64,000 nt of DNA from Macrolepiota albuminosa (GCA_027475525.1 JAMWFC010000053.1:1302001-1366000); one strand, 5' to 3'. Shown: positions 43,986-56,327, counted from the stretch's first letter. The notes: a model not told the origin generated them from the letters alone. Numbers and translations: made by a program.

Positions 43986-44700
43986 CTACAACTCCGGGCT
44001 CACTCCCCTCCTACCCATAATCGCTTGCAGACGCGCCTGCGTATGCTTCAATTCACTACGCCTGGCAGCTGCGGCGCCGTTCTTCAACTTTGACTTCAGA
44101 ATACAAATAACTGGCCAGCAGTCGTCGTATTCCTTCAATTTCGGCCAGTTCTTATCCTTCACCATCTGTTGCAACAAATGAGGTTCCCTCTGCTGGCGAG
44201 TGACATCCACATACCTCATCACATATCTTTTTCACCTCCTTCTTGTCCTGTTTCCTATAGCATTTCGTCACGTCCAGCCTTTCTTGAGCTAGGACATGGA
44301 CAGCTGTCTGTTAAGGATCGTTATCCAAATTAGTGAACTCGTCTCAGAAGTGACGACCCACTGTCAGCTGCTCGGCGGACCTTTTGGACCAGCCAGTCTT
44401 GGTGAGCTCGGTTACAAGATTGAATCCACCACTGTTAGGCCTGCCTGGTTCGCCGTGAGGCCGGGGAATCTTCTTATTGGTCCCCCTTCGAGTGCGAGGA
44501 GTCTCGGGATCTTGGGGAGGCTCGTTTTCTAGGTCACTTTCGTTGTCATGAATCTCTGTCCCTCCTGTGTCTGCCGCGTACAAATTGTCTGGCCCAAACA
44601 CCATGCGCGCCGCAGTGGGTGGAAACGGTGGAGGTGGAAGTGCTGTGAATTCGATGCGGGATGAGGGCAGAGCGTATGGTCTCAAAACGTGCAGTCTCAT
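43986..44700 (-). CDS. Basidiomycete hypothetical protein, 3 exons
   Basis: Exons: 44700-44362 (113 codons), 44307-44215 (31 codons), 44165-43986 (60 codons with stop), total 203 residues. All junctions are GT...AG and phase 0. The N-terminus is Pro-rich, followed by an acidic segment and a basic TRRGTNKKIPRPHG. The core is EPGRPNSGGFNLVTELTKTG, then ERLDVTKCYRKQDKKEVKKI and KLKEYDDCWPVICILKSKL. The pattern GRP-x-GGF ... W-P-V-x-C-I-L-K is one I associate with a family of unnamed agaricomycete proteins. No enzymatic motif was seen; a SANT/Myb-like DNA-binding role is only a guess. Confidence 0.7.
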
Positions 44701-44940
44701 TGCCGCTTGTTGTATAAGACTATGCTTCCCTCACAGCGATTATATATGTTTTCTCCACACTAAGGCGCTTTGACGACATTGTGCGAGCATCCCCATCTGG
44801 CTTTTGAAAACAAAAAAAGTAGTGTCTTTGTCCTATATTACATAATCTTTACTCGACAATCGCCTTTTTACTCGACAATCGCCCTTTTCCAATTCACCCA
44901 TCTATGCACATTATGCAGGTATCACACTTCTCCATGCTAG

Positions 44941-46873
44941 TTGTATCTCGGACTCACGTCTCCTAAGAACAATCAATACGAATTCTCTCTCGACATCAAG
45001 GGCAACAAAGGCCCGATTAGTTCTGTGGTTTTCAGTTCGGATGCTACTATAATGTTCATTGGCAGTGAGTCGTTACCGCACCCCAATTTTTCCACCATTA
45101 CAGTCTTTATCACAGGTGATGATGGCCACGTTCGCGTCTATTCAACAAAAGACTTCGTCCATATCCAAACTCTCCACGATTCGGCCTGGGGCAAGGTCAC
45201 CGCTTTGTCTTACATATACAAACCTGACGCTGGTGATAAAGCCGAGATAATTTGTGTGGGAAGTATACGAGGGTCCATTTCCCTAATTCCTAAGTCTAAA
45301 CAAAATTCCGTGGATGATGCCGCTCAGACCTGGATTTCTTGCTAACTGGCATTAAGTGGTTTGCTCAAAGATCTTCTATGTCTCTTCAAGCTTTCGAGTT
45401 CAATGACAGTGTTGCTGTTCAATCATTTGACGCCACAAATCAGCGACTTGCTATTGCTAGCCATAGTGGGACTCTGAAACTGTTTAGCGTTGATGCAGGT
45501 GGTGAGTCGAGCTTGATGTATTGTTTAATCTTTGGACTAGACCGTAAACAGTTGATTTGATCGAGCTATGGTCCATTGCAAGTCAATCTCACGCTATACC
45601 AATCGGCCTTGCGTTCTTCGGCGGCGGCAATCAAAGTCTTCTGGTTCACAATATCGAAAATGGTGAAATGTTTGTTAAGTTTCTCGAAACATGGAGTTCC
45701 AATTGACATTATTGACTTTCATGTCAGGCTTTGTCGTGATGCGCAGACCTCGGAAATAATCTGGCAAAAATACTTGACATGTGCTATGCACGTCCTTTCT
45801 ATCTATACCCGTGTTTTATTTGCTTACTTCTTGCAGTGGAAATGCAGCCCTTTCTCCTCGCGAGGACTCTCTCCTGGTGCATAATTTGACAGAGCGTTAC
45901 ATGCAGGTCCATCGGTTTCCGGGGTCTCTACCTGAAGCAATCCTTCCTGCCAGTTTTCAAAGGCAGATCACCATTCAAGCTGCCTGGGCTGAAGATGGTA
46001 AGATTGCCGTCTGTGGTAGTGACCACGATACTATCTATGTATTTGATATGGCAACGCGTGAAATCATACAAAAACTGCCTATGAGCGGTAAGTTTGAACA
46101 TTTGAGAAATTTCAACAAATTGATCAAAGTTTCAGGACAAATACAAGCAGTTGCCACTGCTGAGCTCTCAAATGGCAAGCATGTCATCGTCGGTGGATCA
46201 AGCTCTGGCAGTTTTACCGCCTCAGTGTGGGTAAAGCAAGTGAGCAAGAAGCTATACTATCACTGTGCTTTCTATTCACTGTTTAAATAGCCCGTCAATC
46301 CAGTGAACGAACCTGTTGTCGTACATTCGGCGCCACTGATGGATAAGTGGCCGCGAACTGCGGAGCGGGGCGCTCTCTTAATCTTGTGCTTAGCAATTGT
46401 CATCATGCATTTCTTTCCTACTTTTTCTTATCGATCCCTCAATGTAAGTATGATTGCTGTTTCCTCGGGATTCCTGGATCGACGTGTTGCTCGTAGCCCA
46501 TTCCTGTAATAGCCAGTCGCCTCGCTCTGGCAACCCAAGACAGCATAGCTCCGGCCTCAACTACCTCTGCGTCCTCGGTTGTACTGACACACACTGTCTA
46601 TCAAACCGTCGAGCCACTGATATCAACTGAATTTGCTACGGCACGTGAAGCTATGATAACATACGTTACACGTACAGTCACAGTTGCCCCCGATGTCGTG
46701 ACTCGGACTGTGACTACTTCGCTTGTTCATGAGACTACTGTGTCCACTGTCCCTCATATAGGATCAGTTGTGCATCAGCCGGTTGAGGAAACATCGACCA
46801 GCAGCACTGCCAGAAGTGAAGGCTCTGATGCCTCTGAGACCGCGGGAGTTCATCTCGTACCAGTTTTATTGTA
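44941..46873 (+). CDS. WD40-like protein with C-terminal TM and Ser/Thr-rich tail
   Basis: This multi-exon gene has an uncertain 5' end; the first codons visible follow an acceptor at 44940. WD-like blades include KGPISSVVFSSDATIMFIG, joined over intron 45065-45115 to SDDGHVRVYS; then DSVAVQSFDATNQRLAIASH; GLAFFGGGNQSLLVHNIENG; AAWAEDGKIAVCGSDHDTIY and AELSNGKHVIVGGSSSGSF. A hydrophobic helix LLILCLAIVIMHFFPTF follows, then a Ser/Thr/Val-rich tail (TVYQTVEPLIST) ending VHLVPVLL. Similar WD40-TM proteins occur as families in mushroom-forming fungi as far as I recall. Function is unknown; a membrane-anchored propeller is likely. Several introns could not be placed exactly. Confidence 0.7.
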
Positions 46874-47184
46874 ATTTTCGGAATACAAGATCCAGTATTT
46901 GTGTCCCAAGCTTCCGCGTTCCAAGATGCTTGACATACCTCTTCCCTCTCCGATTTTATATCATTTCAGACTCTGCTTGGAAACAGTGTATATGGAATAT
47001 GCCTTGCGAGCTGCGCCCTGATGCGCCAGACAAACAGGGTGTGAAGCGGCGTTTTTTATGGGGCGATCATAATCTCCCAAATCGTTACGCGAGATCAATG
47101 ATCTCGCGTGTGTTTGATATCTGAAGAAATCGTTTTCTGCGCCTTGTCCTTTGTCCCCCCATCCCATCTCATTCTCCCTCAATC

Positions 47185-50100
47185 ATGAAAGACGCAGACG
47201 ACAATGACAAGAAGCTCATTTTATGCCAGTGTACCTTCGCACAGTGTAAGGAAGAGATGATCTCAGACACTCAACGAGGGCGTTTTGTTAACCTTTGCAC
47301 TTATAAAAAACATCAATCGAACGATAATACTGAGAAGATTCGATCGATGGTATCCGCTAATCAGGCGGCTCAGGCAGCTCATGACGCTGAATTGTCAAGA
47401 GCAATTGATAATCTCCCAATCGGCAACCTCAATTTGCACCCTGCTGTGATACAGCCATCGATTGCTGCTCCTGCGCTAGACTCTCGTTTTACTAGAACGA
47501 AAAAATTGGTCTCTCTACTTCACGAAATCGAGGATGGTCTCAAAACTCTGCATTCAGATATCAAGGCTGTCGGGAACGCCCCGACTGGAGCCAGCGACAT
47601 TAAGCTGGCAGGCAATATCAAGGAACTAGGCAACATCAAACAAGCTCTGGCAGAGGAATCAGCCAAGCTTCTTCCAATGGCAATGTCAAAGATTCCGGCT
47701 GTGGTCGAAACTTACGAAACAGTACGGTCGTTGCGGGATACGGTCCACAGCCTTTTCGAAGTCACGATGCAGACATGGCAAGATGCCTTGGCGAGACGCA
47801 TTGCTCAGGAGGATGCTTTAGCTGGGAGTAAGTTCGACACCGGTCAGTACCAGCAGATTCATGTGTTTCCTGATTATTGACGATTCCTCATAGGGGCACA
47901 TTTCTTGCCCAGTCTTGTTGGAGTGGCGGCGTTTCTACAGGTGGTGATACTCATGGTTGCTGTTTGCCACATCACTCTCCACCTTCCTCGTCGAGGCACA
48001 TACTGGTTATTCCAAATGTGCGAAAAGCTTTTGGACATTGTCATGGAAGCTCTCCCTCATGCGTTGACCGCTCTGGGTTTGCACTTTTACAAAACTGCGA
48101 AAAGCTTTTGGACATTGTCATGGAAGCTCTCCCTCATGCGTTGACCGCTCTGGGTTTGCACTTTTACAAAACATTCCCTCATGACATTCGTGTTGCGATC
48201 AAGACTTTGCGCCTGGAAGGGAAATCTGAGGTATATGCGGCCTGCCCAGCATGTCACTCGATTTACAGAGCAATCAAGGGCAAGAGTGGCGAAGACGATG
48301 GAAAGGATATATATGATGACATTCCGGTGTATCCAGAGCGTTGTAGTGCCAGGCGTCATGGCAAGAAGTGTAAGGAGCTGCTTGTTCGCCCAAAATCTGT
48401 TGGGCAACTGAATCTCACTATATACGTCCCCATACGGCCCTATGTTGTTTTCGACTTCAAAGATTGGTTCGCAGGTTTACTGTCCCGACACGGTTACGAG
48501 AAAAAGATGGACCAAGCTTGGGAGAAGATGCGCGCTTCCGAAGGTGGGAAAATAACAGATATCTTTCAGGGCTCTGCAATTCGGGAGTTCATGGGGCCCG
48601 ATGGCAAAACTCACTTTAGTCTCTCTGGCGACACGAACGCTGGTCGTTATCTATTTTTGATCGGAGTGGATTTCTTCAATCCGCTGGGCAATAAGCAAGC
48701 TGGAAAGAAGATCTCTGTTGGAATGATTTCCGTTGCATGTCTTAATCTACCTATAGAAGAACGGCACAAGCCCGAGAATCTCTACGTTCAGCTGATTCCT
48801 GGTCCGCACGAGCCTTCCGTGGAGGTGGACGGTATCAACCCCTACCTGAAACCGATCGTCGACGCCTTCCTTGCGTTTTGGGAAGGTGTTTGGTTTAGCC
48901 GGACTGCAGACTATCTCTATGGACGGTTGATTTTTTGTGCCATTATCCTCGTTGTCTGCGACCTCCCGATGGCGCGGAAAGTTGGAGGCTTTACTACAAT
49001 CAACCACGAATTGTTCTGTTCCCGATGCGAATGCTGCAGGTCTTTTCATTCCTACAATAATTTTGAACACGACGTTTGGGTTTCGCGTATCGATGCCGAC
49101 TGTAGGCGAAAGGCGGAGAAATACATATCTGCTCCCTCTACAGAAGCGGCCAAAAAATTGGTAGAAAAATATGGTATACGATGGACCGAACTTCTCAGGT
49201 TGCCCTATTACAAGCCATCGTCCTATCTCGTCGTCGATCCCATGCATAACTTGTTTCTCGGTCTCATCAAGGAGCATTTTTGGAGCATTCTTGGTTACAA
49301 CCCCGAAGGTAAAAAGGATAGACGGAAAGAAGTTGTTCCACATAAAGCATTAATTGTAAAGATACCATTCACTTTTGATAACCCTGAGCCGCAGGCAAAA
49401 TTGTCTATGAAAGCTGCGCGGTCACTCCTTCGTTGGCTATCGGAACATATGGAATTCAGCGACAAGGATACTGCGTTTGAAAGTGCGGTGAAAAAATGGG
49501 CTAAAATTGCTTTACCGGCCTTGGTTTACGTCGCCAGAGGTCTTCAATGTGAAATGCGATCTGGCACGAAGAGACTTACAAGAGAGGAGTACTCATGAGC
49601 TATCGTAACTTGGGCACGCGCTGACATTTTTCTTATTGAATGCAACTAACATCCTTTCGCAGAGAATGAAACAAGTCGAAACCAACACATATATAGAACC
49701 TGGAAATGTGTTAACAGACGAAGAGATGCATAGCATCAGAGATGATATGGATTATATCGTAAAGCCCTCCTGGGTAACTTCAGTTCCTCTTCTGTCAGGA
49801 TCGAAACTCAAGGCCGATGAATGGCGCACACTCGGTTGCTTAAATTTGCCGATCTCCTTGGTTCGGAAATGGTCAGATACCGAACGCGCGGAATTGCTGC
49901 ATCTTACCATGCTACTCATGACCGCAATTACCTTGGCAACCTCTCAAGTCACCAGTGAAGCACACTCCATACTATACATAAATCGCATGGTTGAATATCG
50001 GCGAGAACTCCAGAGAATATTTCCGTTCTATGAGTGTGTCCCTAATCACCACATGGCTTTTCACATTCCAGAGTTCATAAAGCTCTATGGTCCTGTCCAT

Positions 50101-50938
50101 GGGTGGTGGGCCTTCCCATTTGAACGCGCGATCGGTCAGTTGCAACGGCTTTCAACCAATTATAAGAAATGTAAATCCTCTGCCTATTCTAGGTTGAGCT
50201 GATTCTGACTTGAGAAAACTAGATGAATATGAAGAAACGATACTTCGATCCTGGCATAAAGCTGCCAACTTGAGAGGCCTATTTTTCAAGGAAAGTTGTC
50301 CGCGGGTTGTTAAGGAGTGCCTCAAATTCTTTCAAGTTCTAGTTCAACCTCAAGCTCGTGGCATACTTGCAACCGAGCATGATGACGCAGCTACCTTTCA
50401 GGATTTGGAAAATGAGGTCCAGTCTTTCGATGAGGATTTAGGCGTCAAAGGGAAAACTGCTTCCATCTCCCTTGAAAGTATAGATGCAATCAAACGTGCT
50501 GACCCGCATGCACTCGTCCCATCGGATGCAATCACACGATCTCAAGTTTGGCACCATGGTCTATCTTTCACAACTCAGACGAGGCACCGTGGCAACAGCT
50601 CCGTAACATTACATGGTACACCTGCTCCGTTTACCATTAAACAGATCATCGAGTTTCCCAAAGTGTCTCGAGAGAGTAGGCATTTACAAGGAGTCTGGAT
50701 TGTCGGGGTACATCATCAGCCGTCTGATATCCCCCACGACCCGTACCAGGAGTATCCTGAGCTTGGAGCGAGCATCTGGAGCACTCGGACACATTCACAA
50801 CTCAAAGCGGCGCCAGTCGCTGAGATTGAAGCCCATTGCGCAAGGTTCGAGTGGGATGAAATCATGGTAGTTGTTTCATTGAAACGTGTACGTGTTAGCA
50901 ATCTCCGTCGTTTCGAAGCAGAGGTAATGGTTCATTAG
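47185..50938 (+). pseudogene. Tnp2/CACTA-like transposase gene
   Basis: The first exon (47185-47877) has Cys/His-rich QCTFAQCKEEM and VNLCTYKKHQ. After a hydrophobic segment the main frame (to 49598) contains YAACPACHSIYRAIKG, CSARRHGKKCKELLV, SLSGDTNAGRYLF, GVDFFNP, ILVVCDLPMARKVGGF, HELFCSRCECC and VVDPMHNLFLGLIKEHFW, the pattern of basidiomycete Tnp2-type (Transposase_21) proteins. Further exons carry MAFHIPEFIKLYGPVHGWWA (49636-50202) and a C-terminal region (50210-50938). A 77-bp duplication (48019) breaks the frame, and the junctions near 49598 and 50190 could not be phased, so decay is likely. No CACTA-type termini were found. Confidence 0.72.
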
Positions 50939-51489
50939 TCTTGCAACGCTTGAAAAACTTCAAGAAAAAAATTTTGTTTGTGAAATGTGATATGACAAGG
51001 GGAACGTTGTGCAAGCATTGTTTTTTTTTACACTTTTACTTATTTCCGAATTTTTCAAACGCGCGATTTGCAGTTACCCTGCTGCATTCCCTTCCTCTCC
51101 AAAGCGCAAAGCGTTAATTTCGATCGATATTTTCTAGTAGATGCAATACAACGTACGCAGATCTTCGATCAGGAAGAATTTGCACACGTCCGGCCATTCC
51201 AACGCTGGATGCTTAATTTTGTCCTCACATATACATGCGCTGGTATGACAGAGTTAGTTGATTGTTGACTTTTTCTCCCGTATCCGGGATATACTTTTCT
51301 TTCTCGGTTAAAATGAAATGTATGTATCCATCATAACCATGTCAAGCTAAAATTTTTCCATGTTTTAAGTTTTGTTGAACACTTTTGGGCAGAAACGTGA
51401 CCCGGTCACCAATCCTTGGGCACTCGTGACGACGTATTGGCTCCCTTACTCACTGATACACACCTATTCTACATTAGTTGTGTCGCGCC
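50939..51489. other. Intergenic stretch after the transposase
   Basis: No gene was recognised. A short ORF (51068-51268) has no recognisable motif. The region has T- and A-rich runs. Confidence 0.3.
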
Positions 51490-52080
51490 ATGGCTTATTT
51501 TGAGGACTATGATGAGTTTTCTGCTCCTCTCAAAGGGCTCGATGATGAGAAGCGTTAATGGAGATTGATGGTCGGTCTTTATTCCATTAAAACTTATACA
51601 GAGGTCTTGTCTGAAAAGTTCCATCACATAACGTGCTTGTTCTTCATGAGGACAAGTAGTATTATCCATCGTGTGGGCCCATTGTCGCTCCAGTCAAAGT
51701 GGAAATGGACGGTGGAAGAGAAAGATGCCAGAAACACGGTTTTCTATGTTACGACTAACGAGCACATTCTTTCAGATGCGTTATACTGCTTACGTCCTAT
51801 CTAGAGAACGCGAAATACTTGTTGACGGCATCCTACTTGTAGTCGACCTTGTTGAGGGGGTCAGTGAATATCATTCGTACTTGACGGCCTATCTGGATGT
51901 TGATGTGTTTGCAGTTAACGGTCGCCACAATGAGTCCATTATTCGCTACGCTCTACAAGAGGGAGTAAAAATCACACTTGTCGTGAACAAAATCACATTA
52001 AGGTCACTATCTAGGAGATTAACCATCAGGTTAGTGTTGTGTGCACCATCGACCCAGACCAAGAAGTGCGGTTGAGCCCT
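51490..52080 (+). pseudogene. Fragment resembling Snu114/EFTUD2 GTPase
   Basis: It begins MAYFEDYDEFSAPLKGLDDE and then contains, in shifting frames, LSRERE, VDGILLVVDLVEGV, and IIRYALQEGVKITLVVNKI. The last two are characteristic of the G-domain of the U5 snRNP GTPase Snu114 (EF-2-like), where a VDG-LLVVDVVEGV block precedes HALQEG and the NKID motif. The P-loop region, the switch segment and domains II-V are missing, and stops are present. It is therefore a partial processed or duplicated copy; the functional gene must lie elsewhere. Confidence 0.55.
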
Positions 52081-52559
52081 GAAAATAGAAATGTTGCCTT
52101 TGCAAGCACAGATGAACTGTTGCTTTACACTCCGTTCCGGGGTTGAGCTTCAGCATCGGTTTTCGCTGTGATATTGGTGTCTAGATATCTGCGTCAAAAG
52201 AGAAATGGTTGACATATGATTGCCGCCGGTTAAATTTTAATTCATCATCATTGCCTTTGTGTTCGCCTGGGTGCCTCGTGGCCGTCATCCAAATTCTCTC
52301 AAAAAGAGAAACAGAAAGAAACTAGAATGGGTACCCTCTATCCGTCTTGCATCCCATGCCTGCAGATCGACCCAACAAGTCTTGCGCCCGGGATCTGTGC
52401 CTCTCTCTTCCCTGTAGCGCTGCTGCTCGAACTCGGAAAAAGAAGACGTTGATCATCCCTAAGGGGGAGCTTTTTTTCTCAGACGAAGAATCAGATTTCA
52501 AGGATGTCAAAAGTCAGACGGTATAATAGTTTCTCTTCTTCAACGCTCTTGACCTCATC

Positions 52560-53405
52560 ATGAGCTCACAGGCAACCTTGCCAGAGGTCGGAACCAGGAA
52601 CCATGACTCTCAGTATATCGACTGTTTCTCAGAAAGGACACAGCCCGGAAATGCCGTCGAAATGGAACGTTCTCGAGCAGCTAAGAAATTTGAGGAGGAC
52701 AAAAATCAAGTAAGGTTCTTATTATCGGCATCCCTCTTCTTTTTGAGAAACAATCTCAGGAGATTTCTCGGCTAAATTCTCTGTTGAATTGTGCAAAGGA
52801 AGAAGTTTCGGTGCTCCAGAAGCAAAGAGATGAAGCTTTGCTCGTTTGTGTCTTCTTATAAACGAGATTTCATTGTAACTGTTGATCCGCCAGGATCGCG
52901 ACACTCTCAGAGCCCAATTTCTGAACGAGCAAAATCGACTCGCGGTGACCACGGATGAACTTACAGCTGTCACAGCTGAGAGGGATCGTCTGGCACCAGT
53001 ATGATGTTGTATTTGATCCCTCACATTCCGCATTGAATAACAATCACCGTAGATTGTTTCGAAACTACGGGAGATTGCCATCTGTCCTATCTGCTATAAG
53101 CCGATCACAGGTCTATTACTGCAAGTCAAAACCATTATCTATTTTGTCATTTTGTTTACTTTACCATCTGCTATAAGCCGATCACAGGTCTATTACTGCA
53201 AGTCAAAACCATTATCTATTTTGTCATTTTGTTTACTTTACCACGCAGTCTTTACTGCGGTCACACACTCTGTTCAGAATGTGGTCTCAAGTGGTGGGGT
53301 GAAAAGTTCTTCCAATCATGCCCAGTGTGTCGAGCCAGTTCGCTTCTTCCTGATCCTCTTCATATAAGAAATTTGGAAGAGGTATTTGCAATGGTGGAAA
53401 CTTGA
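52560..53405 (+). CDS. RING-finger protein with coiled coil
   Basis: Exons: 52560-52709 (MSSQATLPEVGTRN), 52760-52843, 52894-52998, 53053-53110, and a last exon from about 53251 to TGA 53403. Residues 30-110 form a charged coiled coil (EISRLNSLLNCAKEEVSVLQ, RAQFLNEQNRL). The RING is split over two exons: CPICYKPIT, then LYCGHTLCSECGLKWWGE and CPVCRASSLLPDP, giving the C3HC4 pattern of E3 ubiquitin ligases. A 77-bp duplication (53089) covers the splice junction inside the RING, and I could not phase that junction by one base. It is either a host gene with a local sequence error or a recent pseudogene. Confidence 0.65.
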
Positions 53406-54420
53406 TCTTGTATTATAGACGCATTAGAAAACCGAAAGCCATTAGAATATGATAATTCTTCTAGACTCTGAACATACAGAAATAAATTGTCTTTTTATCT
53501 TTTTCCTTTTGTATAGGTAGAGAGTAATGGATATCTATGTCGCTGAATTTAATGGCATGAGAATGAGAATGAATATTTTATTCCCAACTACGTTACATAA
53601 GAGATAAAGGCAATCAAGAGAAGTTGCTTAGTAATGTGGATGGGAGGAATCCCACGGGCATTATGTAAATCCAGTTGTGTCTGACTCCTTGCGACCACAC
53701 CACCACACGAGCTACCTCGAGTTCTGGGTTCACCCAAGCTCGTTCCTTTTCCTCGAGTTCTGGGTTCACCCAAGCTCGCCTGTTTTCTCCCCGAGCTCTC
53801 TGGTTCTCTACTTATCTTTCTCTCTGCTACTCTGCTTTTCTCACAGACTTCTCGCCGAAAATTTTTTCTGTCCATTAGCCCAATATTTGGCAAAGCAACT
53901 TTTGGTCGTAGTATACAGCAGCCTCGTCGCCACGTGGGAGCAAGTCCTGTCGCTCTTGTACAAGTTCATTCACATGATAAATCCAACTTTGACAGCTTGG
54001 ACACCACTTCCAGGGCACTGTCAATATTTCTGCGTCTCCTGTTCCCCAAATTGCAAGCCGCCAACTCTTTAATTGCCGATCCACTTCCAGGGCACTGTCA
54101 ATATTTCTGCATCTCCTGTTCCCCAAATTGCAAGCCGCCAACTCTTTAATTGCCGATTGATCAGCCAGTTCTTTCATTTGGGAAAGCCTGCGCATGAGAC
54201 ATTGATTTTCACATTGTCAATCACTTAGCAGAACAGGCGATGTTCCAAAGGGGGTGAGCGTGGTTTGAAGGCGATGAGCGTGCTGTTCGCAAGTTTGTAG
54301 TCGAAAGACAATCATATGACCCCTCAAACAAAGAATCGGAGTTCGGAATCTTGAGACGATTCGTCCTTTGAGCTCGCTTCGTCTTGCTCCGAATCATCGT
54401 CAACGCACGGAACGCACACT
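53406..54420. other. Intergenic region with dispersed motif and minus-strand ORF remnants
   Basis: Two copies of GAGTTCTGGGTTCACCCAAG lie at about 53718 and 53755, related to 43803. Minus-strand ORFs (54195-53875 and 53893-53588) share a continuous but unrecognised sequence (QSAIKELAACNLGNRR) that is broken by a 77-bp duplication at 54004-54157 (one mismatch). It could be a decayed dispersed repeat. Confidence 0.35.
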
Positions 54421-55673
54421 ATGAGCGACTTGCAGCTTCCCTCTTCTATCAACACTGTATGCCCTTTCATTCTAACGTCTTGATGCATGCTCTAACGTTC
54501 CATCTCTTCTAGGTCACTGCCCCGCATAGTTCCGATTTTGCTCAGCCTGCCCATGGAGACGACATCAGAGGCGGTGCTCCCGATGATAACCAACATGACG
54601 AAGACGACGACAACTACCTGTTGAATACGGTCAGGAGACTTGAAGAAGAAGTGGAAGAGCTACGGGACCAGATGAATGGACTCCGTACTCCCGCTCGGAG
54701 GAAGGTACTAGTTCCCAGGACATCCCCCTTCAAGGTCCCTCAGACACGTGTCAATCGCACCGACTATCACAATACCCGTATGCGCATCGTTAGAGAGGAG
54801 ATGAAATTCGTTTTAGGTACCGAGAAAGATGTCGACTTCTTCAAGGTTGTCAATGAGCGGCCAGAGCTTCTCGCGTCTGTTGTCGACATAGCGAATTTCG
54901 CCGCGGATGACACTGCTCCGGGACCAAACATTGACGAACCCCAAATCTGGATCCATTCCCCTCAGAATATATGGAATTTCGAACTTGCCGACCAGTTTGC
55001 AGCACGTGTCATAGAAAAGTATCCCCATAGGAATCTGGATCCTACATGGGTCGCTCAACACTTCATCGCCCGTCTGGACACCCTGAGAAAGGCCTACGAT
55101 AAACGGCGACCTCGAGAGAATGAGGATGCGGACAGTGCTGAAGTTCGGTTCAGCGAAGAATTTCAGAGAAGCTGCAAGGTTAAGCGTAGGAGGAGGAGAC
55201 AGACAGAGGTATGTATCTCACATGAGTACAGATTCAAGTCGCTGAGCATCTGGCAGCTGTATCACTCTCGGAAAGCCATTTGCGAAGAAATGATAGATGT
55301 TTTGGGCTGGGACATCTTGTTCCATATGATGGAGCTGCTCGGTGTGGATGGTCAAAGCTCAGACGAGTCTGATGGTGAGCCCTACAAGTACAGGGCAAAA
55401 ATACAAACGTGGCGCAGTTCTCGTGTCACAAGCCTCCTCCGCTTCATTGATAGCCACAGGACTACAACAAACTCATATGGAAACCCGCGCGCTGGCACCA
55501 GACCACGAGTCCGACGTATCAGCAACAATGATCATACATCGCGGTCGTTGAGCGACATTGTGGCTTGCCTTCCTCTCAACTTCTACAGTGATACCTGGTT
55601 TCAAAGCCTTGCCGCACAATTGCAAGTCACCCTCAACCCTCAACCTGAGATTCAGCTGCCTCATATTCGGTGA
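54421..55673 (+). CDS. Basidiomycete hypothetical protein, 3 exons
   Basis: Exons: 54421-54456 (12 codons), 54513-55208 (232 codons), 55257-55673 (139 codons with stop), total 382 residues. Introns of 56 and 48 bp have GT...AG ends in phase 0. The N-terminus is acidic with a coiled coil (NTVRRLEEEVEELRDQM). The middle has a conserved-looking block (HSPQNIWNFELADQFAARVI) and a basic VKRRRRRQTE. The C-terminal part includes MELLGVDGQSSDESDGEPYK, the LGVDG-SSDES pattern I associate with a large family of unnamed agaricomycete proteins, often near transposons. No catalytic signature was seen. Confidence 0.75.
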
Positions 55674-55703
55674 AATGGTTCGGCATAGTCTATTTGTACG
55701 CTT

Positions 55704-55942
55704 GTAATTCAACTTGACTATCTATCATATTGCAAAGTTTCAGTTTGTAGCCTCGTAGTGTGTGGCGGTGCTGTGTGGCGGTGCTGGCGCTCGACAAGTC
55801 GACTCGTGCACAGCCACGATCACGATCGCGTATGCACGTGTCTTGCAAAGTCGTCACCTCAACTTCAGCATACTCTATTGTAGGCTGGTAATTCAACTTG
55901 ACCGTCTCCCATATTGCAAAGTTTCGGCTGCAGCCTCGTAGT
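55704..55942. repeat. Diverged direct repeat (two copies, 184 bp apart)
   Basis: GTAATTCAACTTGAC...ATATTGCAAAGTTTC...AGCCTCGTAGT occurs at 55704-55759 and 55888-55942. The spacer contains a diverged copy of the CTCGACAAGTCGACT hairpin seen at 43.4 kb. Confidence 0.7.
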
Positions 55943-56018
55943 CCTGTATGTGATGTTACCGTGATCTCTTTTCTTTGTTTCTTTGTGCTAAAAACAACAA
56001 CACTCAAGTGAACTCGAC

Positions 56019-56327
56019 ATGTCTTCCTTTTCTGAAGAATCAATCTTCAGCCTCAATTACCACATCTCTAGGCCTCCAATGAAGCCTCGAATAGTAAGAT
56101 GTATCCACGCGGTTCCGTCATTATATCTGGTGAGTCAACTAACATGCGTACTAATTATAATTACTCCACTAAACCGATACATACAGACTACGGAAAACAT
56201 CCAAAAAGTCGATTTCATTTCTTCAAACGTAAGTACTGGTGTCTCTCTTAGTGCATAAAACTAGACATTTCGTTTATAGGTATCAGCCGTGCAAGTACTG
56301 AAGACTTTACTCGAAATGAAGCGATAG
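56019..56327 (+). CDS. Possible small spliced gene (66 aa)
   Basis: Exons 56019-56129 (37 codons), 56187-56228 (14 codons) and 56280-56327 (16 codons with TAG) join in frame. Introns are GTGAGT...ATACAG (57 bp) and GTAAGT...TTATAG (51 bp). The protein begins MSSFSEESIFSLNYHISR and ends VLKTLLEMKR. No domain was recognised. The two strong, in-phase introns argue for a real gene, but the small size leaves doubt. Confidence 0.45.

Noticed and set aside
44849..44886. Short direct repeat ACTCGACAATCGCC
   Set aside because: Two copies of about 16 bp only; chance or slippage, no larger structure.
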